From positions 1 through 33,390 of the forward strand of contig VEQY01000039.1 of assembly GCA_018882965.1 (NCBI GenBank): a stretch of 33,390 bases of DNA, read 5' to 3'. The translations under genes and the position numbers were made by a program. The notes below the pieces were generated by a model, which saw only the letters and a program-made list of their open reading frames with translations, was not told the DNA's origin and ran no database searches. Below, piece after piece: positions 1 through 8,763 of this stretch; positions within the stretch are counted from its first letter, which is position 1, and each line of letters starts with the position of its first letter. The stretch is from Mycobacterium sp. GTDB lineage: Bacteria > Actinomycetota > Actinomycetes > Mycobacteriales > Mycobacteriaceae.

Positions 1-380
<380 letters not shown>

Positions 381-464
381 CACACAACCGGGAAAAATCT
401 CGCAACCACAACCACGCTGAACACCCACCCCACCACCAAAACAACTCCATAGAGTTCCCTAGAG

Positions 465-579
465 TTACGGCGGCCATAGCGGCAGGGAAACGCCCGGTCC
501 CATCCCGAACCCGGAAGCTAAGCCTGCCAGCGCCGATGATACTGCCCTACTTGGGTGGAAAAGTAGGACACCGCCGAAC
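465..579 (+). rRNA. rrf: 5S ribosomal RNA
   Basis: This is a complete 5S rRNA of about 115 nt. It starts TTACGGCGGCCAT and ends CACCGCCGAACA, so the 5' and 3' ends pair (GGCGGC with GCCGCC-type complementarity). The internal CCCATCCCGAACCCGGAAG and GTAGGACACCGCC segments are characteristic of actinobacterial 5S. Order and spacing after 23S match a normal rrn operon end. The ends could shift by 1-3 nt. Confidence 0.96.
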
Positions 580-588
580 ACACACACC

Positions 589-626
589 GGAACACCCCCC
601 GAGAAATCGGGGGGTGTTCCGCTTTT
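589..626 (+). terminator. Intrinsic terminator of the rrn operon
   Basis: A perfect 14-bp stem (589-602 with 607-620) closes a GAAA tetraloop at 603-606. It is followed by GCTTTT at 621-626. This is a textbook Rho-independent terminator ten bases after 5S. It is one of only two strong symmetrical hairpins I noticed in gene gaps in this window. Confidence 0.93.
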
Positions 627-658
627 CCCGATGCCCGCCGAAGCGGCCGGGTGGCAGG

Positions 659-1087
659 ATGACCCGGGTGTGGATCTTCACCGTCATCCCGATTGTGACT
701 GCCGCCCTTGCGATCCTGTGCGCCGTTCTGCCCGCCGGCGGCCGGCTGATCTGGGTGGCGCTGGCGTTCGCCGTGCTCAACATCGTGCTGACGCCACTGG
801 CCAGCGGTGAGTGGTTCTATCAGCGCGCCGAGGAGCAGGCGTACGACGCGGCCGTCACCAGCGGTCAGTTCACCACCTTCGATAACCTCATCGCGCGACA
901 CGATCCGCACCGTCCGCAGCGGATGATCGCGGTGTCGGTGGCGTTGCTGGTGGCGCTGTCGATGCTGGCGCTGGTGCGGCGGCGAGTGTCTCAGGGCAAT
1001 GCGGCGAAAGCGCTCTCAGTTACGGTGTCAGTGACCGTGGTCGCCGTCGCGGTCGCCGTCGCCGCGGCGGCGGTTGTGCTCCGGTGA
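659..1087 (+). CDS. Small hypothetical membrane protein
   Basis: The protein is 142 aa and I recognise no family. I take the ATG at 659. The reading frame stays open back into the 5S gene, but that extension would cross the terminator and is not credible. Hydrophobic segments lie near residues 5-25, 29-47, 89-107 and 119-141. A polar loop at about 50-88 contains a WFYQRAEEQAYDAAV stretch. Codon third positions are strongly G/C, as expected for a real gene here. The stop is 4 bp from the end of the convergent ogt gene. Membrane location is inferred from hydropathy only; function is unknown. Confidence 0.7.
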   Translation: MTRVWIFTVIPIVTAALAILCAVLPAGGRLIWVALAFAVLNIVLTPLASGEWFYQRAEEQAYDAAVTSGQFTTFDNLIARHDPHRPQRMIAVSVALLVALSMLALVRRRVSQGNAAKALSVTVSVTVVAVAVAVAAAAVVLR

Positions 1088-1091
1088 TCGA

Positions 1092-1571
1092 TCACGAGGC
1101 CTCCAGAGCGAGCAGGGCCTGTTTGCGATCCAGCCCGCCGCCGTACCCGGTCAGCCGGCCGCTCGCGCCGATCACCCGGTGGCACGGCACGACGATCGCG
1201 ATCGGGTTGCGTCCGTTGGCCAGACCGACCGCCCGCGCCGCCGCCGGGGCGCCGATCTGCGCGGCGATCTGCCCATAGGAGCGGGTCTCGCCATAGGGAA
1301 TCGTGCGCAACGCCGCCCAGACGCGTTGCTGGAACGGCGTACCGATCAGACGGAGGTCCAGGGTGAAATCGCACAGCGCGCCGGCGAAGTAAGCCTCGAG
1401 TTGAGCGGCCGCATCGGCGAAGGCATCCGGGCCGGCCGGTACCCAGCCGGACCGGTCGGGGTCGTGGGTCTGGCCGGGCATGCGCAGGTGCATCAGGGTC
1501 TGGCCCACGCCCGCAAGGGTCAGCGGGCCGACCGGGCTGGGCACCGTCCGGTATCGCACAGGCTGTTCCAT
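1092..1571 (-). CDS. ogt: Methylated-DNA--protein-cysteine methyltransferase
   Basis: This is a suicide DNA-repair protein that moves the alkyl group from O6-alkylguanine (or O4-alkylthymine) to its own cysteine. The 159-aa product has the C-terminal MGMT domain with the invariant PCHRV motif at 129-133; Cys130 is the acceptor. The preceding helix-turn-helix region ([20 protein letters not shown], 77-96) and the downstream GYGGGLDRK are also family hallmarks. Length is close to M. tuberculosis Ogt (165 aa). It begins 47 bp from the divergently transcribed nucS. It lies next to the rrn operon as in M. tuberculosis, but the alkA and adenylate-cyclase-like genes I recall between ogt and nucS there are missing. 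Confidence 0.95.
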   Translation of the reverse strand: MEQPVRYRTVPSPVGPLTLAGVGQTLMHLRMPGQTHDPDRSGWVPAGPDAFADAAAQLEAYFAGALCDFTLDLRLIGTPFQQRVWAALRTIPYGETRSYGQIAAQIGAPAAARAVGLANGRNPIAIVVPCHRVIGASGRLTGYGGGLDRKQALLALEAS

Positions 1572-1580
1572 GGCGCGGCC

Positions 1581-1586
1581 AGTGTA
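1581..1586 (-). promoter_or_regulatory. Predicted -10 element of ogt
   Basis: The minus strand reads TACACT, matching TANNNT, with 9 nt to the ogt ATG. The predicted transcript would have little or no leader. It shares the 47-bp gap with the nucS promoter. No convincing -35 was found. Confidence 0.4.
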
Positions 1587-1606
1587 ATGCGCGCGTCGGC
1601 CGGCCT

Positions 1607-1612
1607 TAAGCT
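1607..1612 (+). promoter_or_regulatory. Predicted -10 element of nucS (leaderless)
   Basis: TAAGCT is followed by exactly six bases and then the GTG start at 1619. That spacing puts the first transcribed base at the start codon, as in mycobacterial leaderless mRNAs. No Shine-Dalgarno sequence is present. Confidence 0.55.
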
Positions 1613-1618
1613 GAAGCG

Positions 1619-2290
1619 GTGCGCCTCGTGATCGCCCAGTGCACCGTGGACTACCTGGGCAGGCTCACCGCCCATCTGCCCTCCGCGCGCCGGCTGCTTC
1701 TCGTCAAGGCCGACGGGTCGGTCAGCGTGCATGCCGACGACCGCGCCTACAAACCGCTGAACTGGATGAGTCCGCCGTGCTGGCTGACCGAGGACTGCGG
1801 TGGCCCGCTGCCGGTGTGGGTGGTCGAGAACAAGGCGGGTGAGCAGCTGCGCATCACGATCGAGAACGTCGAGCACGACTCCAGCCATGAGCTGGGCACC
1901 GATCCGGGTTTGGTGAAGGACGGAGTCGAGGCCCACCTGCAGGAATTGCTCGCCGACCACATCGAGTTGCTCGGCGAGGGCTACACACTGGTGCGCCGGG
2001 AGTTCATGACGGCGATCGGGCCGGTGGACATCCTCTGCCGCGACGAACTGGGGCGCACGGTGGCCGTGGAGATCAAGCGCCGCGGCGAGATCGAGGGTGT
2101 CGAGCAGCTGACGCGCTACCTGGAACTGCTCAATCGTGACAGCCTGCTGGCGCCGGTTACCGGGGTGTTCGCCGCTCAGCAGATCAAACCGCAGGCCCGA
2201 ACCCTGGCCACCGACAGAGGAATCCGTTGTCTGACATTGGATTACGACCTCATGCGCGGCTTGGACAGCTCCGACTATCGGCTGTTCTGA
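1619..2290 (+). CDS. nucS: Mismatch-specific endonuclease NucS (EndoMS)
   Basis: NucS carries out non-canonical mismatch repair in actinobacteria and some archaea that lack MutS/MutL, cutting both strands at certain mismatches. The 223-aa protein has the N-terminal DNA-binding/dimerisation half (1-110). The C-terminal PD-(D/E)XK-type nuclease has D137 in GPVD, E151 and K153 in VEIKRRGE, and Q163. The C-terminal tail DYRLF resembles the peptide that docks on the beta clamp in this family. The GTG start gives the family N-terminus ([15 protein letters not shown]) and follows a well-placed -10. Its stop overlaps the next ATG by one base, so the two genes are probably co-transcribed. Confidence 0.96.
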   Translation: MRLVIAQCTVDYLGRLTAHLPSARRLLLVKADGSVSVHADDRAYKPLNWMSPPCWLTEDCGGPLPVWVVENKAGEQLRITIENVEHDSSHELGTDPGLVKDGVEAHLQELLADHIELLGEGYTLVRREFMTAIGPVDILCRDELGRTVAVEIKRRGEIEGVEQLTRYLELLNRDSLLAPVTGVFAAQQIKPQARTLATDRGIRCLTLDYDLMRGLDSSDYRLF

Positions 2291-2556
2291 TGCCGCGACG
2301 GCGTCCTCGGGCCCGCCCGCTTCCGATCGCGCGCCGCGTCGAGGAGGGGCCCGACGGTTATGACTATGACGTTGCGCCGGTGGCCGGGGCGCGGGCCGTC
2401 AAGACCTACCGCTGCCCCGGGTGCGATCAGGAGATCCCGGCGGGCACGCCCCATGTGGTGGTGTGCCGCAGTGACGGCCAGCAGGACCACCGGCACTGGC
2501 ACACTCCGTGCTGGACGCATCGCGCCAACCGGCGACCGACGCGCAAGCGACTCTGA
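2290..2556 (+). CDS. Zinc-ribbon-like conserved small protein (Rv1322 type)
   Basis: An 88-aa basic protein of unknown function. The N-terminus is Arg/Pro-rich (PRRRPRARPLPIARR). A central YRCPGCDQEI knuckle is followed by a HRHWHTPCW motif, so Cys-X2-Cys plus downstream His/Cys could form a zinc ribbon. The C-terminus is again Arg-rich. The ATG at 2290 shares its A with the nucS TGA, which points to translational coupling. The same neighbour follows nucS in M. tuberculosis as I recall. An accessory role to NucS is suggested only by this linkage. A longer reading frame inside nucS was not used. Confidence 0.8.
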   Translation: MPRRRPRARPLPIARRVEEGPDGYDYDVAPVAGARAVKTYRCPGCDQEIPAGTPHVVVCRSDGQQDHRHWHTPCWTHRANRRPTRKRL

Positions 2557-2565
2557 CGTGCCGGC

Positions 2566-3036
2566 CTAACGGTCGGCGGCGGGCTCCACCAGTTCGACCA
2601 GCACGCCTCCGGTGTCCTTGGGGTGAATGAAGTTGATCCGGGAGTTGGCCGTGCCGCGCCGGGGCGTGTCGTAGAGCAGCCGCACCCCGTCTTCGCGAAG
2701 TCGTTCGCACAGCGCGTCGAGGTCGCTGACCCGGTAGGCCAGCTGCTGGATACCCGGCCCGCGCTTGCCGATGAACTTCGCGATCGCCGAGTTCTCGTCG
2801 ACCGGTGCCATCAGTTGGAGCAGGGAACTGCCCGCCGGCGCCCCGCGCACCGCGAGCATCGCCTCCCGAACGCCCTGGTCGGTGTTGAGTTCCTCGTAGA
2901 CGAGGATCATGCCGAGGTGGTCGTGGTACCACTGAACAGCCACGTCGAGGTCGGGCACCGCGACGCCGACGTGGTCGATCGCGGTCACCAGGGCGCTGGC
3001 GAGCAGCGGACGGGCGTCGACGTGTTCGGCGGTCAT
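2566..3036 (-). CDS. mce: Methylmalonyl-CoA epimerase
   Basis: The enzyme interconverts (2S)- and (2R)-methylmalonyl-CoA in propionate catabolism and in methyl-branched-lipid precursor supply. The 156-aa protein has two vicinal-oxygen-chelate halves. Motifs include AIDHVGVAVPDLD (metal-type H22), SLLQLMAP (Q74), RINFIHPKDTGGVLVELV (E148) and QGVREAML. At 97-98, where many homologues carry His-His, this protein has Gln-Gln (GPGIQQLAYRV). I believe other mycobacterial homologues share this, so it may be a subclade trait rather than a defect. The ATG at 3036 has a perfectly spaced -10, so the much longer open frame upstream was rejected. It is divergent from fadA4. Confidence 0.9.
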   Translation of the reverse strand: MTAEHVDARPLLASALVTAIDHVGVAVPDLDVAVQWYHDHLGMILVYEELNTDQGVREAMLAVRGAPAGSSLLQLMAPVDENSAIAKFIGKRGPGIQQLAYRVSDLDALCERLREDGVRLLYDTPRRGTANSRINFIHPKDTGGVLVELVEPAADR

Positions 3037-3042
3037 AACGTA

Positions 3043-3048
3043 ACGGTA
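3043..3048 (-). promoter_or_regulatory. Predicted -10 element of mce (leaderless)
   Basis: The minus strand reads TACCGT, then six bases, then ATG at 3036. This supports the short start of the epimerase and a leaderless transcript. The surrounding TTACCGTTACGTT contains a short direct repeat (TTAC-CGTT/TTACGTT) that might be an operator, though nothing else supports that. Confidence 0.55.
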
Positions 3049-3117
3049 ACCTGACTGCGGCGGGAGCGCCCGCCGGGTCGGCCGATCAGGCGGCCTTTCG
3101 CAGCTCAGGAGGTCTCG

Positions 3118-4311
3118 ATGACGACGTCGGTGATCGTTGCTGGGGCGCGGACCCCGGTCGGGCGGCTGATGGGGTCGCTGCGGGAGGTCTCCGGCACCGA
3201 GCTGGGCGCCGTGGCCATCCGGGGTGCCCTGGCCAAGGCCTTCCCCGGCCACGAGGATCCGGGATCGCTGGTCGACTACGTGATCATGGGGCAGGTGCTG
3301 ACCGCCGGGGCCGGGCAGATGCCGGCGCGGCAGTCTGCGGTATCCGCGGGGATCAGCTGGGACGTTCCGGCGCTGACCATCAACAAGATGTGTCTCTCGG
3401 GCATCGACTCGATCGCCCTGGCCGACCAGCTCATCCGGGCCGGTGAGTTCGACGTCGTCGTCGCGGGCGGTCAGGAGTCCATGACGCGGGCCCCGCATCT
3501 GCTCACCGACAGCCGGGCCGGGCACCGCTACGGCGACGTCACGTTGCTCGACCACACCGCCTACGACGGACTGCACGACGTCTTCACCGATCAGCCGATG
3601 GGCGCACTGACCGAGGACCGTAACGCCGAGGACCGCTTCACCCGGCTCGAGCAGGACACCTTCGCGGCCGGATCGCACCGGAAGGCGGCCACCGCATGGA
3701 AGGACGGTGTGTTCGCCGACGAAGTGGTACCGGTGCCCATTCCCCAGCGCAAAGGCGATCCCGTCATGTTCGCCGAAGACGAGGGCATCCGGGCTGACAC
3801 CACCGTGGAGTCGCTCGCCGGGCTCAAGCCGGCGTTTCGCGCCGACGGAACGATCACCGCGGGTTCGGCGTCGCAGATCTCCGACGGCGGGTGCGCGGTC
3901 GTGGTGATGAACAAGGCCAAGGCGGCCGCGCTCGGCCTGTCCTGGCTATGTGAGATCGGCGCGCACGGCGTGGTGGCCGGCCCGGATTCCACGCTGCAGT
4001 CCCAGCCGGCCAACGCCGTCAAGAAGGCCGTCGCCCGCGAGGGCATCGGAGTGGACGACCTCGACGTGCTGGAGATCAACGAAGCCTTCGCGGCGGTCGC
4101 GCTGGCCTCGACCCGCGAGCTGGGCGTGGATCCCGACCGGGTCAACCGCAACGGCGGCGCGATCGCCATCGGCCACCCCATCGGGATGTCCGGGGCTCGG
4201 ATCACGCTGCACGCCGCACTGGAACTGTCGCGTCGCCGGGCCGGCTACGCGGTGGCCGCGCTGTGCGGGGCCGGGGGCCAGGGCGACGCTCTGATCCTGC
4301 GCGCCGGGTAG
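3118..4311 (+). CDS. fadA4: Acetyl-CoA C-acetyltransferase (thiolase)
   Basis: This thiolase II family enzyme reversibly condenses two acetyl-CoA to acetoacetyl-CoA, or cleaves 3-ketoacyl-CoA. The 397-aa protein has the acyl-accepting Cys92 in [10 protein letters not shown]. His353 lies in [14 protein letters not shown], and the acid/base Cys383 lies in [11 protein letters not shown]. Length is normal for biosynthetic thiolases. A strong AGGAGG at 3107-3112 sits five bases before the ATG, so unlike many neighbours this gene has a leadered, Shine-Dalgarno start. Divergence from the methylmalonyl-CoA epimerase groups two short-chain acyl-CoA enzymes. The symbol follows the syntenic M. tuberculosis gene Rv1323. 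Confidence 0.95.
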   Translation: MTTSVIVAGARTPVGRLMGSLREVSGTELGAVAIRGALAKAFPGHEDPGSLVDYVIMGQVLTAGAGQMPARQSAVSAGISWDVPALTINKMCLSGIDSIALADQLIRAGEFDVVVAGGQESMTRAPHLLTDSRAGHRYGDVTLLDHTAYDGLHDVFTDQPMGALTEDRNAEDRFTRLEQDTFAAGSHRKAATAWKDGVFADEVVPVPIPQRKGDPVMFAEDEGIRADTTVESLAGLKPAFRADGTITAGSASQISDGGCAVVVMNKAKAAALGLSWLCEIGAHGVVAGPDSTLQSQPANAVKKAVAREGIGVDDLDVLEINEAFAAVALASTRELGVDPDRVNRNGGAIAIGHPIGMSGARITLHAALELSRRRAGYAVAALCGAGGQGDALILRAG

Positions 4312-4391
4312 TTTGCTGGCACCGGGCCGTACGGAACCTCGAGGACAACTGTGATGTTGGTCATAAGCCGACCCGTGTCAGACTTGTGCGC

Positions 4392-5258
4392 GTGACTCGA
4401 CCACGTCCGCGGGTTGCGCCGGCGATGGCCGGCGCGGTGGACCTCTCCGCCCTCAAGCGCGCCCCGCAGGCCGACGGCGGCGAACGTGCGGCCGGCGTGG
4501 AGATCACCGAGGTCAACTTCGAAGCCGAGGTGCTCGCCCGCTCCAGCCAGGTCCCGGTCGTGGTGCTGCTGTGGTCGCCGCGCAGCGACGTCTGTGTGCA
4601 ACTCGTCGAGGCGCTGTCCGGTCTCGCGGCCGATGATGCCGGCACGTGGTCACTGGCCACCGTCAACGTGGACACCGCGCCCCGGGTGGCCGCGATCTTC
4701 GGAGTGGACGCGGTGCCCACGGTGGTGGCTCTGGCCGGTGGTCAGCCGGTGGCCAGCTTCCAGGGCGGGCAACCGCGCGAGCAGTTGCGCCGCTGGGTGG
4801 ACTCGCTGCTGTCCGCGACCGGTGCGGGCAGTGGGGAACCCGAGGCTGCCGATCCGGATCTGATCGCGGCGCGCGAGAAACTCGACGCCGGGGACTTCGC
4901 CGCCGCCGGTGCGGCCTATCAGGCCATCCTCGATCGCGACCCGCAGCACGCCGAGGCCAAGGGAGCGCTGGCCCAGATCGCATTCCTGCAGCGCGCCACA
5001 GCGCACCCCGCGGACGCGGTCGCCGTGTCCGACGCCGCCCCCGACGACATCGAGGCGGCCTTCGCCGCGGCCGACGTGCAGATCCTCGGCCAGGACGCGG
5101 CGGGCGCCTTCGCCCGGCTGACCGCGTTGGTGGTGCGCACTTCGGGCGACGAGCGCACCAGGGTGCGGACCCGGCTCATCGAACTCTTCGAGGTGTTCGA
5201 CCCGACCGACCCCGACGTCATCGCGGGCCGTCGCAACCTGGCCAACGCGCTGTACTGA
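4392..5258 (+). CDS. Thioredoxin-fold/TPR protein lacking the CXXC motif (CnoX/YbbN-like, Rv1324 type)
   Basis: The protein is 288 aa from GTG 4392, which matches the recalled Rv1324 N-terminus (TRPRP...MAGAVDLS). Residues ~35-145 form a thioredoxin fold (VVVLLWSPRSDVC, NVDTAPRVAAIFGVDAVPTVVAL with the cis-Pro region, FQGGQPREQLRRWVDSLL). The active-site tetrapeptide is replaced: the canonical WCGPC region reads WSPRSDVC, so no redox CXXC exists. Residues ~160-288 are TPR-like helices (REKLDAGDFAAAGAAYQAIL; RTRLIELFEVFDP), ending in RRNLANALY. This arrangement matches the CnoX/YbbN chaperone family, suggesting a holdase or scaffold rather than a disulfide reductase. It follows fadA4 by 80 bp. 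Confidence 0.87.
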   Translation: MTRPRPRVAPAMAGAVDLSALKRAPQADGGERAAGVEITEVNFEAEVLARSSQVPVVVLLWSPRSDVCVQLVEALSGLAADDAGTWSLATVNVDTAPRVAAIFGVDAVPTVVALAGGQPVASFQGGQPREQLRRWVDSLLSATGAGSGEPEAADPDLIAAREKLDAGDFAAAGAAYQAILDRDPQHAEAKGALAQIAFLQRATAHPADAVAVSDAAPDDIEAAFAAADVQILGQDAAGAFARLTALVVRTSGDERTRVRTRLIELFEVFDPTDPDVIAGRRNLANALY

Positions 5259-5273
5259 CCGGGTCGCCCGGTC
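5257..5273 (+). terminator. Short hairpin after the thioredoxin-fold gene
   Basis: GACCGGG at 5257-5263 pairs perfectly with CCCGGTC at 5267-5273 around a TCG loop, directly at the stop codon. There is no U-tract. It could be a weak or Rho-assisted terminator, or have no function. Confidence 0.25.
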
Positions 5274-5316
5274 GGCGGTACCGGAAAATGTCAGACCCCG
5301 CCGCGATGATGGGCTC

Positions 5317-6552
5317 ATGCCACGGACCGCAGCGCCCGACCCCCGCACGCGCCGTGAACTGCTGTTCGCGGAGCTTGCGGAGCTGTCCGGGCAGCGCAAC
5401 GCCATTGACGGACGCATCGTGGAAATCGTCGCCGAGGTGGATCGCGACGGGTTGTGGGGCGACACCGGAGCCCGGTCGGTCGCGGCGCTGGTGGCCTGGA
5501 AAACCGGCTGCTCTCCGGCGAATGCGGCGTCGCTGGCCACCGTGGCCCATCGGCTGGGGGAGTTCCCGCGCTGCGCGCAGGGCATGCGGGAGGGCCGGCT
5601 GTCGCTGGATCAGGTCGGGGTCATCGCGCAGAGCGCCGCCGACGGATCCGACGAGCACTATGCGGCGCTGGCCTCGGTCGCGACGGTCCGTCAACTGCGG
5701 ACCGCGGTCAAGCTCGAACCGCGACCCGACCCCGTCCCTCGGCCCGAACCGCCGAGCGCGATCATCCGATACAGCGACGAGCACTTCAGCTACTGGCGGA
5801 TCAAGCTCCCACACCTGGAGGCGGCGAAGTTCGACGCGGCCCTGGCGTCCCATCGGGATGCACTGATCGCGGAGTGGAAGCGCGATCACGGCGATGGAGA
5901 CAGTGCATCGGAACACGCGCCGCCGTTTCCGGGTGCGGTCGATGCGTTCATGCGTCTGGTCGAGATGGGTTGGGATGCCGACGTGAGCCGACGCCCGCAT
6001 GGGCATCACACCACCGTCGTGGTGCACCTTGATGTCGACAAGCGCGCTGCGGCGCTGCATCTGGGCCCCCTGCTCGGCGACGCCGATCGCGCTCAGCTGA
6101 CCTGTGACGCCACCTGCGAGGTGTGGTTCGAACGCGGCGGTGAGGTGATCGGTGCGGGTCGGGCGACGCGGGTGATCAATCGTCGGCTTCGCCGTGCGCT
6201 GGAGCATCGCGACCGCGGTTGCGTGGTTCCAGGCTGCGGCGCCACCCGAGGTCTGCAGGCCCACCACATCCGGCACTGGGAAGACGGCGGCCCCACCGAA
6301 CCGGCCAACCTGGTCCTGCTGTGTCCCTACCATCATCGGCTGCACCACCGAGGGCTCCTTTCCGTCGCGGGCACTGCCGATGACCTGACTATCCGCGACG
6401 GCGACGGCCACCGGATGTACGCGGCGGCGCTGGCTCGCCCGCCGACCACTCCGGCACCCGCGGTGGCGCCGTATCCAGGGCCCACCGGTGAACGCGCCGA
6501 CTGGTGGTGGTACGAACCGTTTCGGCCGCAGGCACCACCGACGAACAACTAG
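5317..6552 (+). CDS. 13E12-type DUF222/HNH endonuclease-domain protein
   Basis: The 411-aa protein has an N-terminal DUF222 domain (~10-270; ELAELSGQRNAIDGRIVEI, then VAAL/VAWKTGCS). The C-terminal HNH nuclease domain (~285-350) has C302 and C307, HH316-317, N331 in PANLVLLC, C336 and H339/H340/H343/H344. All expected metal and catalytic residues are present. The last ~65 residues are Pro-rich. This is the 13E12 repeat family, multi-copy in mycobacteria and, in M. tuberculosis, the home of the phiRv1 attachment site. The true role is unknown. It occupies the place where I recall a PE_PGRS gene (Rv1325c) in M. tuberculosis. Upstream, TGTCAGACCCC (5290-5299 region) resembles the leader I recall before other 13E12 genes, and GATGAT sits six bases before the ATG. 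Confidence 0.92.
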   Translation: MPRTAAPDPRTRRELLFAELAELSGQRNAIDGRIVEIVAEVDRDGLWGDTGARSVAALVAWKTGCSPANAASLATVAHRLGEFPRCAQGMREGRLSLDQVGVIAQSAADGSDEHYAALASVATVRQLRTAVKLEPRPDPVPRPEPPSAIIRYSDEHFSYWRIKLPHLEAAKFDAALASHRDALIAEWKRDHGDGDSASEHAPPFPGAVDAFMRLVEMGWDADVSRRPHGHHTTVVVHLDVDKRAAALHLGPLLGDADRAQLTCDATCEVWFERGGEVIGAGRATRVINRRLRRALEHRDRGCVVPGCGATRGLQAHHIRHWEDGGPTEPANLVLLCPYHHRLHHRGLLSVAGTADDLTIRDGDGHRMYAAALARPPTTPAPAVAPYPGPTGERADWWWYEPFRPQAPPTNN

Positions 6553-6570
6553 TTCCGGCGCGCCGCGGGC

Positions 6571-8763
6571 TCAGTCGGCGGGTTCGAGCCAGACCGCGGA
6601 GGTCGGCGGGAGCACGATTTGCGCCGAAGCCGGGCGACCGTGCCAGGGTTCGTCGGTGGCGTGCACGACGCCGAGATTTCCGATGCCCGAACCGTGGTAG
6701 ACGGTCGCGTCGCTGTTGATCACCTCGCGCCAGGTCCCCGCGGTGGGCAGCCCCAGGCGGTATCGGGTGAGTTCAGTGCCGGCGAAGTTGAACACGCACG
6801 CCAGCACCGATCCGTCGGCGCCGAAGCGCAGGAAGCTCAGCACGTTGTTCGACGAGTCGTTGGCGTCAATCCAGGAGTACCCCTCAGGCCTGCTGTCCAG
6901 GCTCCACAGCGCGGGTCGGCTGCGGTAGACGGCGTTGATGTCATCGACGAAGCGCAGGATCCCCGTCGAGAAGCTGTTCTCACCGAGCTGGAACCAGTCC
7001 AGCCCCCGTTGCTCGGACCATTCGGCGCGCTGGCCGAAATCCTGGCCCATGAACAACAGCTTCTTGCCCGGATGCGCCCACTGATAGGCCAGCAGGCTGC
7101 GCAGACCGGCCGCCTTGGCGTGGTCGTTGCCGGGCATGCGGCTCCACAGCGTGCCCTTGCCGTGAACGACCTCGTCATGGCTGATCGGCAGCACGAAGTT
7201 CTCGCTGTAGGCGTAGAGCATCGAGAACGTCATCTCGTGGTGGTGATAGCGGCGGTAGACCGGGTCGCGGCCCATGTAGTGCAGGGTGTCGTGCATCCAG
7301 CCCATATTCCATTTCATCGAGAATCCCAGACCGCCCAGCGTCGTAGGCCGGGTCACGCCGGGCCACGATGTGGACTCCTCGGCGATGGTGACGATCCCGG
7401 GTTCGAGTTTGTGCAGTGTCGCGTTCATCTCCTGAAGGAATTGGACGGCCTCGAGGTTTTCGCGACCGCCATAGACGTTCGGAGTCCATGCCCCGGCGGG
7501 TCGGGAGTAGTCCAGGTACAGCATGGAGGCCACGGCATCCACCCGAAGGCCGTCGATGTGGAACTCTTGGCACCAATACAGAGCGTTGGCGACCAGGAAG
7601 TTCCGGACCTCGGGCCGACCGAAGTCGAAAACGTATGTGCCCCAGTCGAGTTGCTCGCCGCGACGCGGATCGGCGTGCTCGTAGAGTGACGTACCGTCGA
7701 AGCGGCCCAGTGCCCACGAGTCCTTGGGGAAATGCGCCGGAACCCAGTCCATGATCACACCGATGCCGGCGCGATGCAGTGAGTCGACCAGGAATCGGAA
7801 GTCGTCCGGGCTGCCGAAGCGCGATGTCGGGGCATAGTAGGACGTCACCTGATAGCCCCACGAACCCCCGAAGGGATGCTCTGCGACGGGCAACAACTCG
7901 ACGTGCGTGAATCCGCGCGCGAGGACGTACTCGGTGAGTTGCCCGGCCAGCTCGCGGTAGTCCAGACCCGGCCGCCACGATCCCAGATGCACCTCATAGG
8001 TGCTCATCGGTGCGAAGACCGGGTTGTGCGCCGCTCTCTGATCCATCCACTGCTCGTCAGCCCAGTCGTAGTGCGAGACGAACACCCGCGATGCGGTCTG
8101 CGGTGGAACTTCGGTGGCGAAGGCGAAGGGATCGGCCCGGTCGGTGACCTTGCCGTCCGCTCCGTGCACGCGGAACTTGTAGAGGCCGTCGGCGGGGAAC
8201 CCCGGCCAGAACAGTTCCCACACCCCCGAGGAGCCCAGCACCCGCATCGGCGCATCGTTGCCGTTCCAGCCGTTGAACTCGGCGATGAGGTTCACGCCCC
8301 TGGCGTTAGGCGCCCATACCGCGAAGGACACCCCGTCGACCCTGCCGTCAGGGGTCTGGAACGAGCGGGGATGGGCGCCGAGGATCTCCCACAGCCGCTC
8401 GTGGCGGCCCTCGGCGAACAGGTGCAGGTCGATCTCGCCCAGGGTGGGCAGGAATCGGTAGCCGTCGGCCACGGTACGGATCGCCCCGGGATAGCCCACC
8501 TCGAGGCGGTAGTCGACCAGATCGGTGAACGGCAGGGCCACGGCGAACAGACCGGCTGAGACGTGCGTCATCGGGAAGCGGCGCGCGCCGACGAGCGCGA
8601 CCACTGACTCCGCGTGCGGGCGCAGGGTCCGGATCACCGTGTGGTCGCCGTACTCATGGGCGCCCAGGACGGCGTGCGGATCGTGGTGCGCACCGGCGAT
8701 GAGCCGCGCCAGTTCGCCGGGCGCGGGTGCCAGATGCGGGCTGGCGCTCATCGGGGAACTCAT
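6571..8763 (-). CDS. glgB: 1,4-alpha-glucan branching enzyme
   Basis: GlgB (GH13) makes alpha-1,6 branches in glycogen, and in mycobacteria on the GlgE-built maltosyl polymer. The 730-aa product has the N-terminal carbohydrate-binding modules (to ~245), then the barrel beginning [13 protein letters not shown]. Catalytic residues are D409 in [14 protein letters not shown]462 in IAEEST and D530 in [12 protein letters not shown]. The C-terminal beta domain ends [14 protein letters not shown] chose the ATG at 8763 because it overlaps the glgE stop by ATGA and gives a length almost equal to M. tuberculosis GlgB (731 aa). An in-frame ATG at 8751 is a weaker alternative. It is co-transcribed downstream of glgE and convergent with the HNH gene, with only an 18-bp gap. 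Confidence 0.96.
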   Translation of the reverse strand: MSSPMSASPHLAPAPGELARLIAGAHHDPHAVLGAHEYGDHTVIRTLRPHAESVVALVGARRFPMTHVSAGLFAVALPFTDLVDYRLEVGYPGAIRTVADGYRFLPTLGEIDLHLFAEGRHERLWEILGAHPRSFQTPDGRVDGVSFAVWAPNARGVNLIAEFNGWNGNDAPMRVLGSSGVWELFWPGFPADGLYKFRVHGADGKVTDRADPFAFATEVPPQTASRVFVSHYDWADEQWMDQRAAHNPVFAPMSTYEVHLGSWRPGLDYRELAGQLTEYVLARGFTHVELLPVAEHPFGGSWGYQVTSYYAPTSRFGSPDDFRFLVDSLHRAGIGVIMDWVPAHFPKDSWALGRFDGTSLYEHADPRRGEQLDWGTYVFDFGRPEVRNFLVANALYWCQEFHIDGLRVDAVASMLYLDYSRPAGAWTPNVYGGRENLEAVQFLQEMNATLHKLEPGIVTIAEESTSWPGVTRPTTLGGLGFSMKWNMGWMHDTLHYMGRDPVYRRYHHHEMTFSMLYAYSENFVLPISHDEVVHGKGTLWSRMPGNDHAKAAGLRSLLAYQWAHPGKKLLFMGQDFGQRAEWSEQRGLDWFQLGENSFSTGILRFVDDINAVYRSRPALWSLDSRPEGYSWIDANDSSNNVLSFLRFGADGSVLACVFNFAGTELTRYRLGLPTAGTWREVINSDATVYHGSGIGNLGVVHATDEPWHGRPASAQIVLPPTSAVWLEPAD

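Noticed and set aside
536..658. Upstream extension of the first membrane-protein gene
   Set aside because: It would start inside 5S rRNA and read through the terminator.
3037..3678. Long minus-strand extension of the epimerase frame into fadA4
   Set aside because: The protein family begins at ATG 3036, and the -10 spacing supports that start.
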